From the NCBI GenBank assembly GCA_911728455.2, contig OU452233.1, positions 14,699,214 to 14,763,213 of the forward strand: 64,000 nt of DNA, given 5' to 3'. Below the pieces are notes generated by a model. That model saw nothing but the letters and a program-made list of their open reading frames with translations. It was not told the DNA's origin and did not search any database. Numbering within the stretch: the first letter of the stretch is position 1; each line of letters starts with the position of its first letter. The DNA is from Marthasterias glacialis (Eukaryota; Echinodermata; Asteroidea; Forcipulatida; Asteriidae). The translations under genes and the position numbers were made by a program. Positions 34,993 to 47,645 of the stretch are shown here, piece after piece.

Positions 34993-36136
34993 GCGGCCTT
35001 GGCTATTGTTGACGTACACACAGCATGGCCGTATGAACTGGACATCCTCGGGGTGTCCTCACTCCGCGGTCCCTGGCATCCTTCCTGTTTATTCGGCATC
35101 CCCAAGACCAACATTTTCGGATAGCCCATGAACAGGGCTTTCCAACCGTGTCAGACTTGTCAGTTTCCCGCCAATACTTTGGGAGATAGAGCCGTTGCTA
35201 AGTCTTGTTTTCACTCTGTTACAGCTTCGTGTACAAAAGTGCAATTAGACAGGCGTTTGAAGCGCATTCGGAGCATCCCCGCTCCCTGGTGATTTCAAGG
35301 CGGAAGATGGCCCTGGCTTGCCGGGAAAACCAGATTTTTGGATGCAGGACTATGGCAGCTAACTGCAGGTACAAGAAATTTCTCTCTAGCCCCATTATAT
35401 CTGGAGTTATTGGCCGTGGCGCTGCCGACTTCTGTTTTCGGCATTTTTTTTCTGCTGCTTCGGTCCAGCACACACGTAGCGGCCTTGGCTATTGTTGACG
35501 TACACACAGCATGGCCGTATGGACTGGACATCCTCGGGGTGTCCTCAGTCCGCGGTCCCTGGCATCCTCCCTTTTTATTCGGCAGCCCCAAGACCAACAT
35601 TTTCGGATAGCCCATGAACAGGGCTTTCCAACCGTATCAGACTTGTCAGTTTCCCGCCAATACATTGGGAGATAGAGCCGTTGCTAAGTCTTGTTTTCAC
35701 TCTGTTACAGCTTCGTGTACAAAAGTGCCATTAGACAGGCGTTTGAAGCGCATTCGGAGCATCCCCGCTCCCTGGTGATTGCAAGGCGGAAGATGGCCCT
35801 GGCTGGCCGGGAAACCCCGATTTTCGGATGCAGGACTATGGCAGCTAACTGCAGGTACAAGAAATTTCTCTCTAGCCCCATTATATCTGGAGTTATTGGC
35901 CGTGGCGCTGCCGACTTCTGTTTTCGGCATTTTTTTTTGCTGGCTTCGGTCCAGCACACACGTAGCGGCCTTGGCTATTGTTGACGTACACACAGCATGG
36001 TCGTATGAACTGGACATCCTCGGGGTGTCCTCACTCCGCGGTCCCTGGCATCCTCCCTGTTTATTTGGCAGCCCCAAGACCAACATTTTCGGATAGCCCA
36101 TGAACAGGGCTTTCCAACCGTGTTAGACTTGTCAGT
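34993..36136 (+). repeat. 4-monomer-spaced duplication, copy 2 (pairs with 33047-34190)
   Basis: See copy 1. After about 36136 the two part: copy 1 continues with TTTCACGCC and GATTGAGCC, copy 2 with TTTCCCGCC and GATAGAGTCG. Confidence 0.9.
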
Positions 36137-37149
36137 TTCCCGCCAATACTTTGGGAGATAGAGTCGTTGCTAAGTCTTGTTTTCACTCTGTTACAGCTTC
36201 GTGTACAAAAGTGCCATTAGACAGGCGTTTGAAGCGCATTCGGAGCATCCCCGCTCCCTGGTGATTTCAAGGCGGAAGATGGCCCTGGCTTGCCGGGAAA
36301 ACCCGATTTTCGGATGCAGGACTATGGCAGCTAACTGCAGGTACAAGAAATTTCTCTCTAGCCCCATTATATCTAGAGTTATTGGCCGTGGCGCTGCCGA
36401 CTTCTGTTTTCGGCATTTTTTTTCTGCTGCTTCAGTCCAGCACACACGTAGCGGCCTTGGCTATTGTTGACGTACACACAGCATGGCCGTATGAACTGGA
36501 CATCCTCGGGGTGTCCTCAGTCCGCGGTCCCTGGCATCCTCCCTGTTTATTCGGCAGCCCCAAGACCAACATTTTCGGAAAGGCCATGAACAGGGCTTTC
36601 CAACCGTGTCAGACTTGTCAGTTTCCCGCCAATACTTTGGGAGATAGAGCCGTTGCTACGTCTTGTTTTCACTCTGTTACAGCTTCGTGTACAAAAGTGC
36701 CATTAGACAGGCGTTTGAAGCGCATTCGGAGCATCCCCGCTCCCTGGTGATTTCAAGGCAGAAGATGGCCCTGGCTGGCCGGGAAAACCAGATTTTCGGA
36801 TGCAGGACTATGGCAGCTAACTGCAGGTACAAGAAATTTCTCTCTAGCCCCATTATATCTGGAGTTATTGGCCGTAGCGCTGCCGACTTCTGTTTTCGGC
36901 TTTTATTTTTTGCTGGCTTCAGTCCAGCACACACGTAGCGGCTTTGGCTATTGTTGAAGTACACACAGCATGGCCGTATGAACTGGACATCCTCGGGGTG
37001 TCCTTTCTCCGGGGTCCCTGGCATCCTCCCTGTTTATCCGGCAGCCCCAAGACCAACATTTTCGGATAGCCCATGAACAGGGCTTTCTAATCGTGTCAGA
37101 CTTGTCAGTTTCCCGCCAATACTTTGGGAGATAGAGCCGTTGCTAAGTC

Positions 37150-37635
37150 TTGTTTTCAATCTGTTACAGCTTCGTGTACAAAAGTGCCATTAGATAGGCG
37201 TTTGAAGCGCATTCGGAGCAACCCCGCTCCCTGGTGATTTTAAGGCGGAAGATGGCCCTGGCTTGCCGGGAAACCCCGATTTTCGGATGCAGGACTATGG
37301 CAGCTAACTGCAGGTACAAGAAATTTCTCTCTAGCCCCATTATATCTGGAGTTATTGGCCGTGGCGCTGCCGACTTCTGTTTTCGGCATTTATTTTTTGC
37401 TGGCTTAGGTCCAGCACACACGTAGCGGCCTTGGCTATTGTTGACGTACACACAGCAGGCCGTATGAACTGGACATCCTCGGGGTGTCCTCACTCCGCGG
37501 TCCCTGGCATCCTCCCTGTTTATTCGGCATCCCCAAGACCAACATTTTCGGATAGCCCATGACCAGGGCTCTTCAACCGTGTCAGACTTGTCAGTTTCCC
37601 GCCAATACTTTGGGAGATAGAGCCGTTGCTAAGTC
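37150..37635 (+). repeat. Stop-bearing TTAGATAGG segment, example of a recurring marker run
   Basis: From TTTTCAATCTG through TTAGATAGG, GGAGCAACCCC, GATTTTAAGG, GGCTTAGGTCC, CAGCAGGCCG and GCTCTTCAACC, this run occurs at about 6048, 11386, 17707, 21596 and 37150. It is usually followed by a GTCTTGCTTTC monomer and then a CTCTGCGGTCC monomer. TTAGATAGG puts TAG in the exon-like frame. Spacings are 11, 13, 8 and 32 monomers. The run behaves as a single linked haplotype spread through the array. Confidence 0.85.
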
Positions 37636-39368
37636 TTGCTTTCACTCTGTTACAGCTTCGTGTACAAAAGTGCCATTAGACAGGCGTTTGAAGCGCATTC
37701 GAAGCATCCCCGCTCCCTGGTGATGTCAAGGCGGAAGATGGCCCTGGCTTGCCGGGAAAACCCGATTTTCGGATGCAGGACTATGGCAGCTAAATGCAGG
37801 TACAAGAAATTTCTCTCTAGCCCCATTATATCTGGAGTTATTGGCCGTGGCGCTGCCGACATCTGTTTTCGGCATTTTTTTTGCTGCTTCGGTCCAGCAC
37901 ACACGTAGCGGCCTTGGCTATTGTTGACATACACACAGCATGGCCGTATGAACTGGACATCCTCGGGGTGTCCTCACTCTGCGGTCCCTGGCATCCTCCC
38001 TGTTTACTCGGCAGCCCAAAGACCAACATTTTCGGAAAGCCCATGAACAGGGCTTTCCAACCGTGTCAGACTTGTCAGTTTCCCGCCAATACTTTGGGAG
38101 ATAGAGCCGTTGCTAAGTCTTGTTTTCACTCTGTTACAGCTTCGTGTACAAAAGTGCCATTAGACAGGCGTTTGAAGCGCATTCGGAGCATCCCCGCTCC
38201 CTGGTGATTTCAAGGCGGAAGATGGCCCTGGCTGGCCGGGAAAACCCGATTTTCGGATGCAGGACTATGGCAGCTAACTGCAGGTACAAGAAATTTCTCT
38301 CTAGCCCCATTATATCTGGAGTTATTGGCCGTGGCGCTGCCGACTTCTGTTTTCGTTTTTTTTTTTTTTGCTGCTTCGGTCCAGCACACACGTAGCGGCC
38401 TTGGCTATTGTTGACGTACACACAGCATGGCCGTATGAACTGGACATCCTCGGGGTGTCCTCACTCTGCGGTCCCTGGCATCCTCCCTGTTTACTCGGCA
38501 GCCCAAAGACTAACATTTTCGGAAAGCCCATGAACAGGGCTTTCCAACCGTGTCAGACTTGTCAGTTTCCCGCCAATACTTTGGGAGATAGAGCCGTTGC
38601 TAAGTCTTGTTTTCACTCTGTTACAGCTTCGTGTACAAAAGTGCCATTAGACAGGCGTTTGAAGCGCATTCGGAGCATCCCCGCTCCCTGGTGATTTCAA
38701 GGCAGAAGATGGCCCTGGCTTGCCGGGAAAACCATTATTTCGGATGCAGGACTATGGCAGCTAACTGCAGGTACAAGAAATTTCTCTCTTGCCCCATTAT
38801 ATCTGGAGTTATTGGCCGTGGCGCTGCCGACTTCTGTTTTCGGCATTTATTTTTTGCTGGCTTCGGTCCAGCACACACGTAGCGGCCTTGGCTATTGTTG
38901 ACGTACACACAGCATGGCCGTATGAACTGGACATCATCGGGGTGTCCTTACTCCGGGGTCCCTGGCATCCTCCCTGTTTATCCGGCAGCCCCAAGACCAA
39001 CATTTTCGGAAAGCCCATGAACAGGGCTTTCCAACCGTATCAGACTTGTCAGTTTCCCGCCAATACTTTGGGAGATAGAGCCGTTGCTAAGTCTTGTTTT
39101 CACTCTGTTACAGCTTCGTGTACAAAAGTGCCATTAGACAGGCGTTTGAAGCGCATTCGGAGCATCCCCGCTCCCTGGTGATTTCAAGGCGGAAGATGGC
39201 CCTGGCTTGCCGGGAAAACCCGATTTTCGGATGCAGGACTATGGCAGCTAACTGCAGGTACAAGAAATTTCTCTCTAGCCCCATTATATCTAGAGTTATT
39301 GGCCGTGGCGCTGCCGACTTCTGTTTTCGGCATTATTTTTTCTGCTGCTTCGGTCCAGCACACACGTA

Positions 39369-42300
39369 GCGGCCTTGGCTATTGTTGACGTACACACCGC
39401 ATGGCCGTATGAACTGGACATCCTCGGGGTGTCCTCAGTCCGCGGTCCCTGGCATCCTCCCTGTTTATTCGGCAGCCCCAAGACCAACATTTTCGGAAAG
39501 GCCATGAACAGGGTTTTCCAACCGTGTCAGACTTGTCAGTTTCCCGCCAATACTTTGGGAGATAGAGCCGTTGCTAAGTCTTGTTTTCACTCTGTTACAG
39601 CTTCGTGTACAAAAGTGCCATTAGACAGGCGTTTGAAGCGCATTCGGAGCATCCCCGCTCCCTGGTGATTTCAAGGCGGAAGATGGCCCTGGCTGGCCGG
39701 GAAACCCCGATTTTCGGATGCAGGACTATGGCAGCTAACTGCAGGTACAAGAAATTTCTCTCTAGCCCCGTTATATCTGGAGTTATTGGCCGTGGCGCCG
39801 CCGACTTCTGTTTTCGGCATTTTTTTTTGCTGGCTTCGGTCCAGCACACACGTAGCGGCCTTGAATATTGTTGACGTACACACAGCATGGCCGTATGAAC
39901 TGGACATCCTCGGGGTGTCCTCAGTCCGCGGTCCCTGGCATCCTCCCTGTTTATTCGGCAGCCCCAAGACCAACATTTTCGGAAAGCCCATGAACAGGGC
40001 TTTCCAACCGTGTTAGACTTGTCAGTTTCCCGCCAATACTTTGGGAGATAGAGCCGTTGCTAAGTCTTGTTTTCACTCTGTTACAGCTTCGTGTACAAAA
40101 GTGCCATTAGACAGGCGTTTGAAGCGCATTCGGAGCATCCCCGCTCCCTGGTGATTTCAAGGCGGAAGATGGCCCTGGCTGGCCGGGAAACCCCGATTTT
40201 CGGATGCAGGATTATGGCAGCTAACTGCAGGTACAAGAAATTTCTCTGTAGCCCCATTATATCTGGAGTTATTGGCCGTGGCGCTGCCGACTTCTGTTTT
40301 CGGAATTTTTTTTTTTGCTGGCTTCGGTCCAGCACACAGGTAGCGGCCTTGAATATTGTTGACGTACACACAGCATAGCCGTATGAACTGGACATCCTCG
40401 GGGTGTCCTCACTCCGCGGTCCCTGGCATCCTCCCTGTTTATTCGGCATCCCCAAGACCAACATTTTCGGATAGCCCATGAACAGGGCTTTCCAGCCGTG
40501 TTAGACTTGTCAGTTTCCCGCCAATACTTTGGGAGATAGAGCCGTTGCTAAGTCTTGTTTTCACTCTGTTACAGCTTCGTGTACAAAAGTGCCATTAGAC
40601 AGGCGTTTGAAGCGCATTCGGAGCAACCCCGCTCCCTGGTGATTTCAAGGCGGAAGATGGCCCTGGCTGGCCGGGAAAACCCGATTTTCGGATGCAGGAC
40701 TATGGCAGCTAACTGCAGGTACAAGAAATTTCTCTCTAGCCCCATTATATCTGGAGTTATTGGTCGTGGCGCTGCCGACTTCTGTTTTCGGCATTTTTTT
40801 TTGCTGGCTTCGGTCCAGCACACACGTAGCGGCCTTGGCTATTGTTGACGTACACACAGCATGGCCGTATGAACTGGACATCATCGGGGTGTCTTTACTC
40901 CGGGGTCCCTGGCATCCTCCCTGTTAATTCGGCAGCCCCAAGACCAACATTTTCGGATAGCCCATGAACAGGGCTTTCTAACCGTGTCAGACTTGTCAGT
41001 TTCCCGCCAATACTTTGGGAGATAGAGCCGTTGCTAAGTCTTGTTTTCACTCTGTTACAGCTTCGTGTACAAAAGTGCCATTAGAGAGGCGTTTGAAGCG
41101 CATTCGGAGCATCCCCGCTCCCTGGTGATTTCAAGGCGGAAGATGGCCCTGGCTGGCCGGGAAACCCCGATTTTCGGATGCAGGACTATGGCAGCTAACT
41201 GCAGGTACAAGAAATTTCTCTCTAGCCCCGTTATATCTGGAGTTATTGGCCGTGGCGCTGCCGACTTCTGTTTTCGGCATTTATTTTTTGCTGGCTTCGG
41301 TCCAGCACACACGTAGCGGCCTTGAATATTGTTGACGTACACACAGCATGGCCGTATGAACTGGACATCCTCGGGGTGTCCTCAGTCCGCGGTCCCTGGC
41401 ATCCTCCCTGTTTATTCGGCAGCCCCAAGACCAACATTTTCGGAAAGCCCATGAACAGGGCTTTCCAACCGTGTTAGACTTGTCAGTTTCCCGCCAATAC
41501 TTTGGGAGATAGAGCCGTTGCTAAGTCTTGTTTTCACTCTGTTACAGCTTCGTGTACAAAAGTGCCATTAGACAGGCGTTTGAAGCGCATTCGGAGCATC
41601 CCCGCTCCCTGGTGATTTCAAGGCGGAAGATGGCCCTGGCTGGCCGGGAAACCCCGATTTTCGGATGCAGGATTATGGCAGCTAACTGCAGGTACAAGAA
41701 ATTTCTCTGTAGCCCCATTATATCTGGAGTTATTGGCCGTGGCGCTGCCGACTTCTGTTTTCGGAATTTTTTTTTTTGCTGGCTTCGGTCCAGCACACAG
41801 GTAGCGGCCTTGGCTATTGTTGACGTACACACAGCATAGCCGTATGAACTGGACATCCTCGGGGTGTCCTCACTCCGCGGTCCCTGGCATCCTCCCTGTT
41901 TATTCGGCATCCCCAAGACCAACATTTTCGGATAGCCCATGAACAGGGCTTTCCAGCCGTGTTAGACTTGTCAGTTTCCCGCCAATACTTTGGGAGATAG
42001 AGCCGTTGCTAAGTCTTGTTTTCACTCTGTTACAGCTTCGTGTACAAAAGTGCCATTAGACAGGCGTTTGAAGCGCATTCGGAGCAACCCCGCTCCCTGG
42101 TGATTTCAAGGCGGAAGATGGCCCTGGCTGGCCGGGAAAACCCGATTTTCGGATGCAGGACTATGGCAGCTAACTGCAGGTACAAGAAATTTCTCTCTAG
42201 CCCCATTATATCTGGAGTTATTGGTCGTGGCGCTGCCGACTTCTGTTTTCGGCATTTTTTTTTGCTGGCTTCGGTCCAGCACACACGTAGCGGCCTTGGC

Positions 42301-45300
42301 TATTGTTGACGTACACACAGCATGGCCGTATGAACTGGACATCATCGGGGTGTCTTTACTCCGGGGTCCCTGGCATCCTCCCTGTTAATTCGGCAGCCCC
42401 AAGACCAACATTTTCGGATAGCCCATGAACAGGGCTTTCTAACCGTGTCAGACTTGTCAGTTTCCCGCCAATACTTTGGGAGATAGAGCCGTTGCTAAGT
42501 CTTGTTTTCACTCTGTTACAGCTTCGTGTACAAAAGTGCCATTAGAGAGGCGTTTGAAGCGCATTCGGAGCATCCCTGCTCCCTGGTGATTTCAAGGCGG
42601 AAGATGGCCCTGGCTGGCCGGGAAAACCCGATTTTCGGATGCAGGACTATGGCAGCTAACTGCAGGTACAAGAAATATCTCTGTAGCCCCATTATATCTG
42701 GAGTTATTGGCCGTGGCGCTGCCGACTTCTGTTTTCGGCATTTTTTTTTTGCTGCTTCGGTCCAGCACACACGTAGCGGCCTTGGCTATTGTTGACGTAC
42801 ACACAGCATGGCCGTATGAACTGGACATCCTCGGGGTGTCCTCACTCTGCGGTCCCTGGCATCCTCCCTGTTTACTCGGCAGCCCCAAGACCAACATTTT
42901 CGGAAAGCCCATGAACAGGGCTTTCTAATCGTGTCAGACTTGTCAGTTTCCCGCCAATACTTTGGGAGATAGAGCCGTTGCTAAGTCTTGTTTTCACTCT
43001 GTTACAGCTTCGTGTACAAAAGTGCCATTAGACAGGCGTTTGAAGCGCATTCGGAGCATCCCCGCTCCCTGGTGATTTCAAGGCGGAAGATGGCCCTGGC
43101 TGGCCGGGAAACCCCGATTTTCGGATGCAGGACTATGGCAGCTAACTGCAGGTACAAGAAATTTCTCTCTAGCCCCGTTATATCTGGAGTTATTGGCCGT
43201 GGCGCCGCCGACTTCTGTTTTCGGCATTTTTTTTTGCTGGCTTCGGTCCAGCACACACGTAGCGGCCTTGAATATTGTTGACGTACACACAGCATGGCCG
43301 TATGAACTGGACATCCTCGGGGTGTCCTCAGTCCGCGGTCCCTGGCATCCTCCCTGTTTATTCGGCAGCCCCAAGACCAATATTTTCGGAAAGCCCATGA
43401 ACAGGGCTTTCCAACCGTGTTAGACTTGTCAGTTTCCCGCCAATACTTTGGGAGATAGAGCCGTTGCTAAGTCTTGTTTTCACTCTGTTACAGCTTCGTG
43501 TACAAAAGTGCCATTAGACAGGCGTTTGAAGCGCATTCGGAGCATCCCCGCTCCCTGGTGATTTCAAGGCGGAAGATGGCCCTGGCTGGCCGGGAAACCC
43601 CAATTTTCGGATGCAGGATTATGGCAGCTAACTGCAGGTACAAGAAATTTCTCTGTAGCCCCATTATATCTGGAGTTATTGGCCGTGGCGCTGCCGACTT
43701 CTGTTTTCGGCATTTTTTTTTTTGCTGGCTTCGGTCCAGCACACAGGTAGCGGCCTTGGCTATTGTTGACGTACACACAGCATGGCCGTATGAACTGGAC
43801 ATCCTCGGGGTGTCCTCACTCCGCGGTCCCTGGCATCCTCCCTGTTTATTCGGCATCCCCAAGACCAACATTTTCGGATAGCCCATGAACAGGGCTTTCC
43901 AGCCGTGTTAGACTTGTCAGTTTCCCGCCAATACTTTGGGAGATAGAGCCGTTGCTAAGTCTTGTTTTCACTCTGTTACAGCTTCGTGTACAAAAGTGCC
44001 ATTAGAGAGGCGTTTGAAGCGCATTCGGAGCATCCCTGCTCCCTGGTGATTTCAAGGCGGAAGATGGCCCTGGCTGGCCGGGAAAACCCGATTTTCGGAT
44101 GCAGGACTATGGCAGCTAACTGCAGGTACAAGAAATTTCTCTCTAGCCCCATTATATCTGGAGTTATTGGCCGTGGCGCTGCCGACTTCTGTTTTCGGCA
44201 TTTTTTTTTTGCTGCTTCGGTCCAGCACACACGTAGCGGCCTTGGCTATTGTTGACGTACACACAGCATGGCCGTATGAACTGGACATCCTCGGGGTGTC
44301 CTCACTCTGCGGTCCCTGGCATCCTCCCTGTTTACTCGGCAGCCCCAAGACCAACATTTTCGGAAAGCCCATGAACAGGGCTTTCCAACCGTGTCAGACT
44401 TGTCAGTTTCCCGCCAATACTTTGGGAGATAGAGCCGTTGCTAAGTCTTGTTTTCACTCTGTTACAGCTTCGTGTACAAAAGTGCCATTAGACAGGCGTT
44501 TGAAGCGCATTCGGAGCATCCCCGCTCCCTTTTGATTTCAAGGCGGAAGATGGCCCTGGCTGGCCGGGAAACCCCGATTTTCGGATGCAGGACTATGGCA
44601 GCTAACTGCAGGTACAAGAAATTTCTCTCTAGCCCCGTTATATCTGGAGTTATTGGCCGTGGCGCCGCCGACTTCTGTTTTCGGCATTTTTTTTTGCTGG
44701 CTTCGGTCCAGCACACACGTAGCGGCCTTGAATATTGTTGACGTACACACAGCATGGCCGTATGAACTGGACATCCTCGGGGTGTCCTCAGTCCGCGGTC
44801 CCTGGCATCCTCCCTGTTTATTCGGCAGCCCCAAGACCAATATTTTCGGAAAGCCCATGAACAGGGCTTTCCAACCGTGTTAGACTTGTCAGTTTCCCGC
44901 CAATACTTTGGGAGATAGAGCCGTTGCTAAGTCTTGTTTTCACTCTGTTACAGCTTCGTGTACAAAAGTGCCATTAGACAGGCGTTTGAAGCGCATTCGG
45001 AGCATCCCCACTCCCTGGTGATTTCAAGGCGGAAGATGGCCCTGGCTGGCCGGGAAACCCCAATTTTCGGATGCAGGATTATGGCAGCTAACTGCAGGTA
45101 CAAGAAATTTCTCTGTAGCCCCATTATATCTGGAGTTATTGGCCGTGGCGCTGCCGACTTCTGTTTTCGGCATTTTTTTTTTTTTGCTGGCTTCGGTCCA
45201 GCACACAGGTAGCGGCCTTGGCTATTGTTGACGTACACACAGCATGGCCGTATGAACTGGACATCCTCGGGGTGTCCTCACTCCGCGGTCCCTGGCATCC

Positions 45301-47645
45301 TCCCTGTTTATTCGGCATCCCCAAGACCAACATTTTCGGATAGCCCATGAACAGGGCTTTCCAGCCGTGTTAGACTTGTCAGTTTCCCGCCAATACTTTG
45401 GGAGATAGAGCCGTTGCTAAGTCTTGTTTTCACTCTGTTACAGCTTCGTGTACAAAAGTGCCATTAGAGAGGCGTTTGAAGCGCATTCGGAGCATCCCTG
45501 CTCCCTGGTGATTTCAAGGCGGAAGATGGCCCTGGCTGGCCGGGAAAACCCGATTTTCGGATGCAGGACTATGGCAGCTAACTGCAGGTACAAGAAATTT
45601 CTCTCTAGCCCCATTATATCTGGAGTTATTGGCCGTGGCGCTGCCGACTTCTGTTTTCGGCATTTTTTTTTTGCTGCTTCGGTCCAGCACACACGTAGCG
45701 GCCTTGGCTATTGTTGACGTACACACAGCATGGCCGTATGAACTGGACATCCTCGGGGTGTCCTCACTCTGCGGTCCCTGGCATCCTCCCTGTTTACTCG
45801 GCAGCCCCAAGACCAACATTTTCGGAAAGCCCATGAACAGGGCTTTCTAACCGTGTCAGACTTGTCAGTTTCCCGCCAATACTTTGGGAGATAGAGCCGT
45901 TGCTAAGTCTTGTTTTCACTCTGTTACAGCTTCGTGTACAAAAGTGCCATTAGACAGGCGTTTGAAGCGCATTCGGAGCATCCCCGCTCCCTGGTGATTT
46001 CAAGGCGGAAGATGGCCCTGGCTGGCCGGGAAACCCCGATTTTCGGATGCAGGACTATGGCAGCTAACTGCAGGTACAAGAAATTTCTCTCTAGCCCCGT
46101 TATATCTGGAGTTATTGGCCGTGGCGCCGCCGACTTCTGTTTTCGGCATTTTTTTTTGCTGGCTTCGGTCCAGCACACACGTAGCGGCCTTGAATATTGT
46201 TGACGTACACACAGCATGGCCGTATGAACTGGACATCCTCGGGGTGTCCTCAGTCCGCGGTCCCTGGCATCCTCCCTGTTTATTCGGCAGCCCCAAGACC
46301 AATATTTTCGGAAAGCCCATGAACAGGGCTTTCCAACCGTGTTAGACTTGTCAGTTTCCCGCCAATACTTTGGGAGATAGAGCCGTTGCTAAGTCTTGTT
46401 TTCACTCTGTTACAGCTTCGTGTACAAAAGTGCCATTAGACAGGCGTTTGAAGCGCATTCGGAGCATCCCCGCTCCCTGGTGATTTCAAGGCGGAAGATG
46501 GCCCTGGCTGGCCGGGAAACCCCAATTTTCGGATGCAGGATTATGGCAGCTAACTGCAGGTACAAGAAATTTCTCTGTAGCCCCATTATATCTGGAGTTA
46601 TTGGCCGTGGCGCTGCCGACTTCTGTTTTCGGCATTTTTTTTTTTTTGCTGGCTTCGGTCCAGCACACAGGTAGCGGCCTTGGCTATTGTTGACGTACAC
46701 ACAGCATGGCCGTATGAACTGGACATCCTCGGGGTGTCCTCACTCCGCGGTCCCTGGCATCCTCCCTGTTTATTCGGCATCCCCAAGACCAACATTTTCG
46801 GATAGCCCATGAACAGGGCTTTCCAGCCGTGTTAGACTTGTCAGTTTCCCGCCAATACTTTGGGAGATAGAGCCGTTGCTAAGTCTTGTTTTCACTCTGT
46901 TACAGCTTCGTGTACAAAAGTGCCATTAGACAGGCGTTTGAAGCGCATTCGGAGCAACCCCGCTCCCTGGTGATTTCAAGGCGGAAGATGGCCCTGGCTG
47001 GCCGGGAAAACCCGATTTTCGGATGCAGGACTATGGCAGCTAACTGCAGGTACAAGAAATTTCTCTCTATCCCCATTATATCTGGAGTTATTGATCGTGG
47101 CGCTGCCGACTTCTGTTTTCGGCATTTTTTTTTGCTGGCTTCGGTCCAGCACACACGTAGCGGCCTTGGCTATTGTTGACGTACACACAGCATGGCCGTA
47201 TGAACTGGACATCATCGGGGTGTCTTTACTCCGGGGTCCCTGGCATCCTCCCTGTTTATTCGGCAGCCCCAAGACCAACATTTTCGGAAAGCCCATGAAC
47301 AGGGCTTTCTAACCGTGTCAGACTTGTCAGTTTCCCGCCAATACTTTGGGAGATAGAGCCGTTGCTAAGTCTTGTTTTCACTCTGTTACAGCTTCGTGTA
47401 CAAAAGTGCCATTAGACAGGCGTTTGAAGCGCATTCGGAGCATCCCCGCTCCCTGGTGATTTCAAGGCGGAAGATGGCCCTGGCTGGCCGGGAAACCCCG
47501 ATTTTCGGATGCAGGACTATGGCAGCTAACTGCAGGTACAAGAAATTTCTCTGTAGCCCCGTTATATCTGGAGTTATTGGCCGTGGCGCCGCCGACTTCT
47601 GTTTTCGGCATTTTTTTTTGCTGGCTTCGGTCCAGCACACACGTA
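39369..47645 (+). repeat. 3-monomer higher-order repeat block (period about 1461 bp), monomers 82-98
   Basis: Monomer starts: 39369, 39855, 40343, 40829, 41316, 41804, 42290, 42776, 43262, 43750, 44236, 44722, 45212, 45698, 46184, 46674, 47160. Types repeat in order. Type a has AAACCCCGATTTT, CCCCGTTATATC, GCGCCGCCGAC and is followed by GAATATTG. Type b has AGGATTATGG, CTCTGTAGC, a T-run of 11-13 and a following TTCCAGCCGTGTTAG. Type c is either AGCAACCCC with TTGGTCGTGG, or TTAGAGAGG with CATCCCTGC. Type a second halves recur near 39581, 41041, 42988, 44448, 45910 and 47372. The 1947-bp gap between 41041 and 42988 shows one extra type c monomer (88). Copies are nearly identical apart from the c alternation and T-run length. 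Confidence 0.94.

Larger units (their letters stand above)
32560..39368 (+). repeat. Monomers 68-81, mixed types
   Basis: Monomer starts: 32560, 33047, 33533, 34019, 34506, 34993, 35479, 35965, 36451, 36938, 37425, 37908, 38395, 38882. Monomers 65, 68 and 72 share the rare ending CAGCATACACGTTGCGG with a following CATCCTTCCTG. Monomer 72 has a tight cluster of changes at 34543-34563. Monomer 77 is the stop-bearing TTAGATAGG type followed by the CAGCAGGCCG type (78), as at 13-14, 24-25, 37-38 and 45-46. Monomer 78 holds many private changes, and 79 has the longest T-run in the window. Confidence 0.95.
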
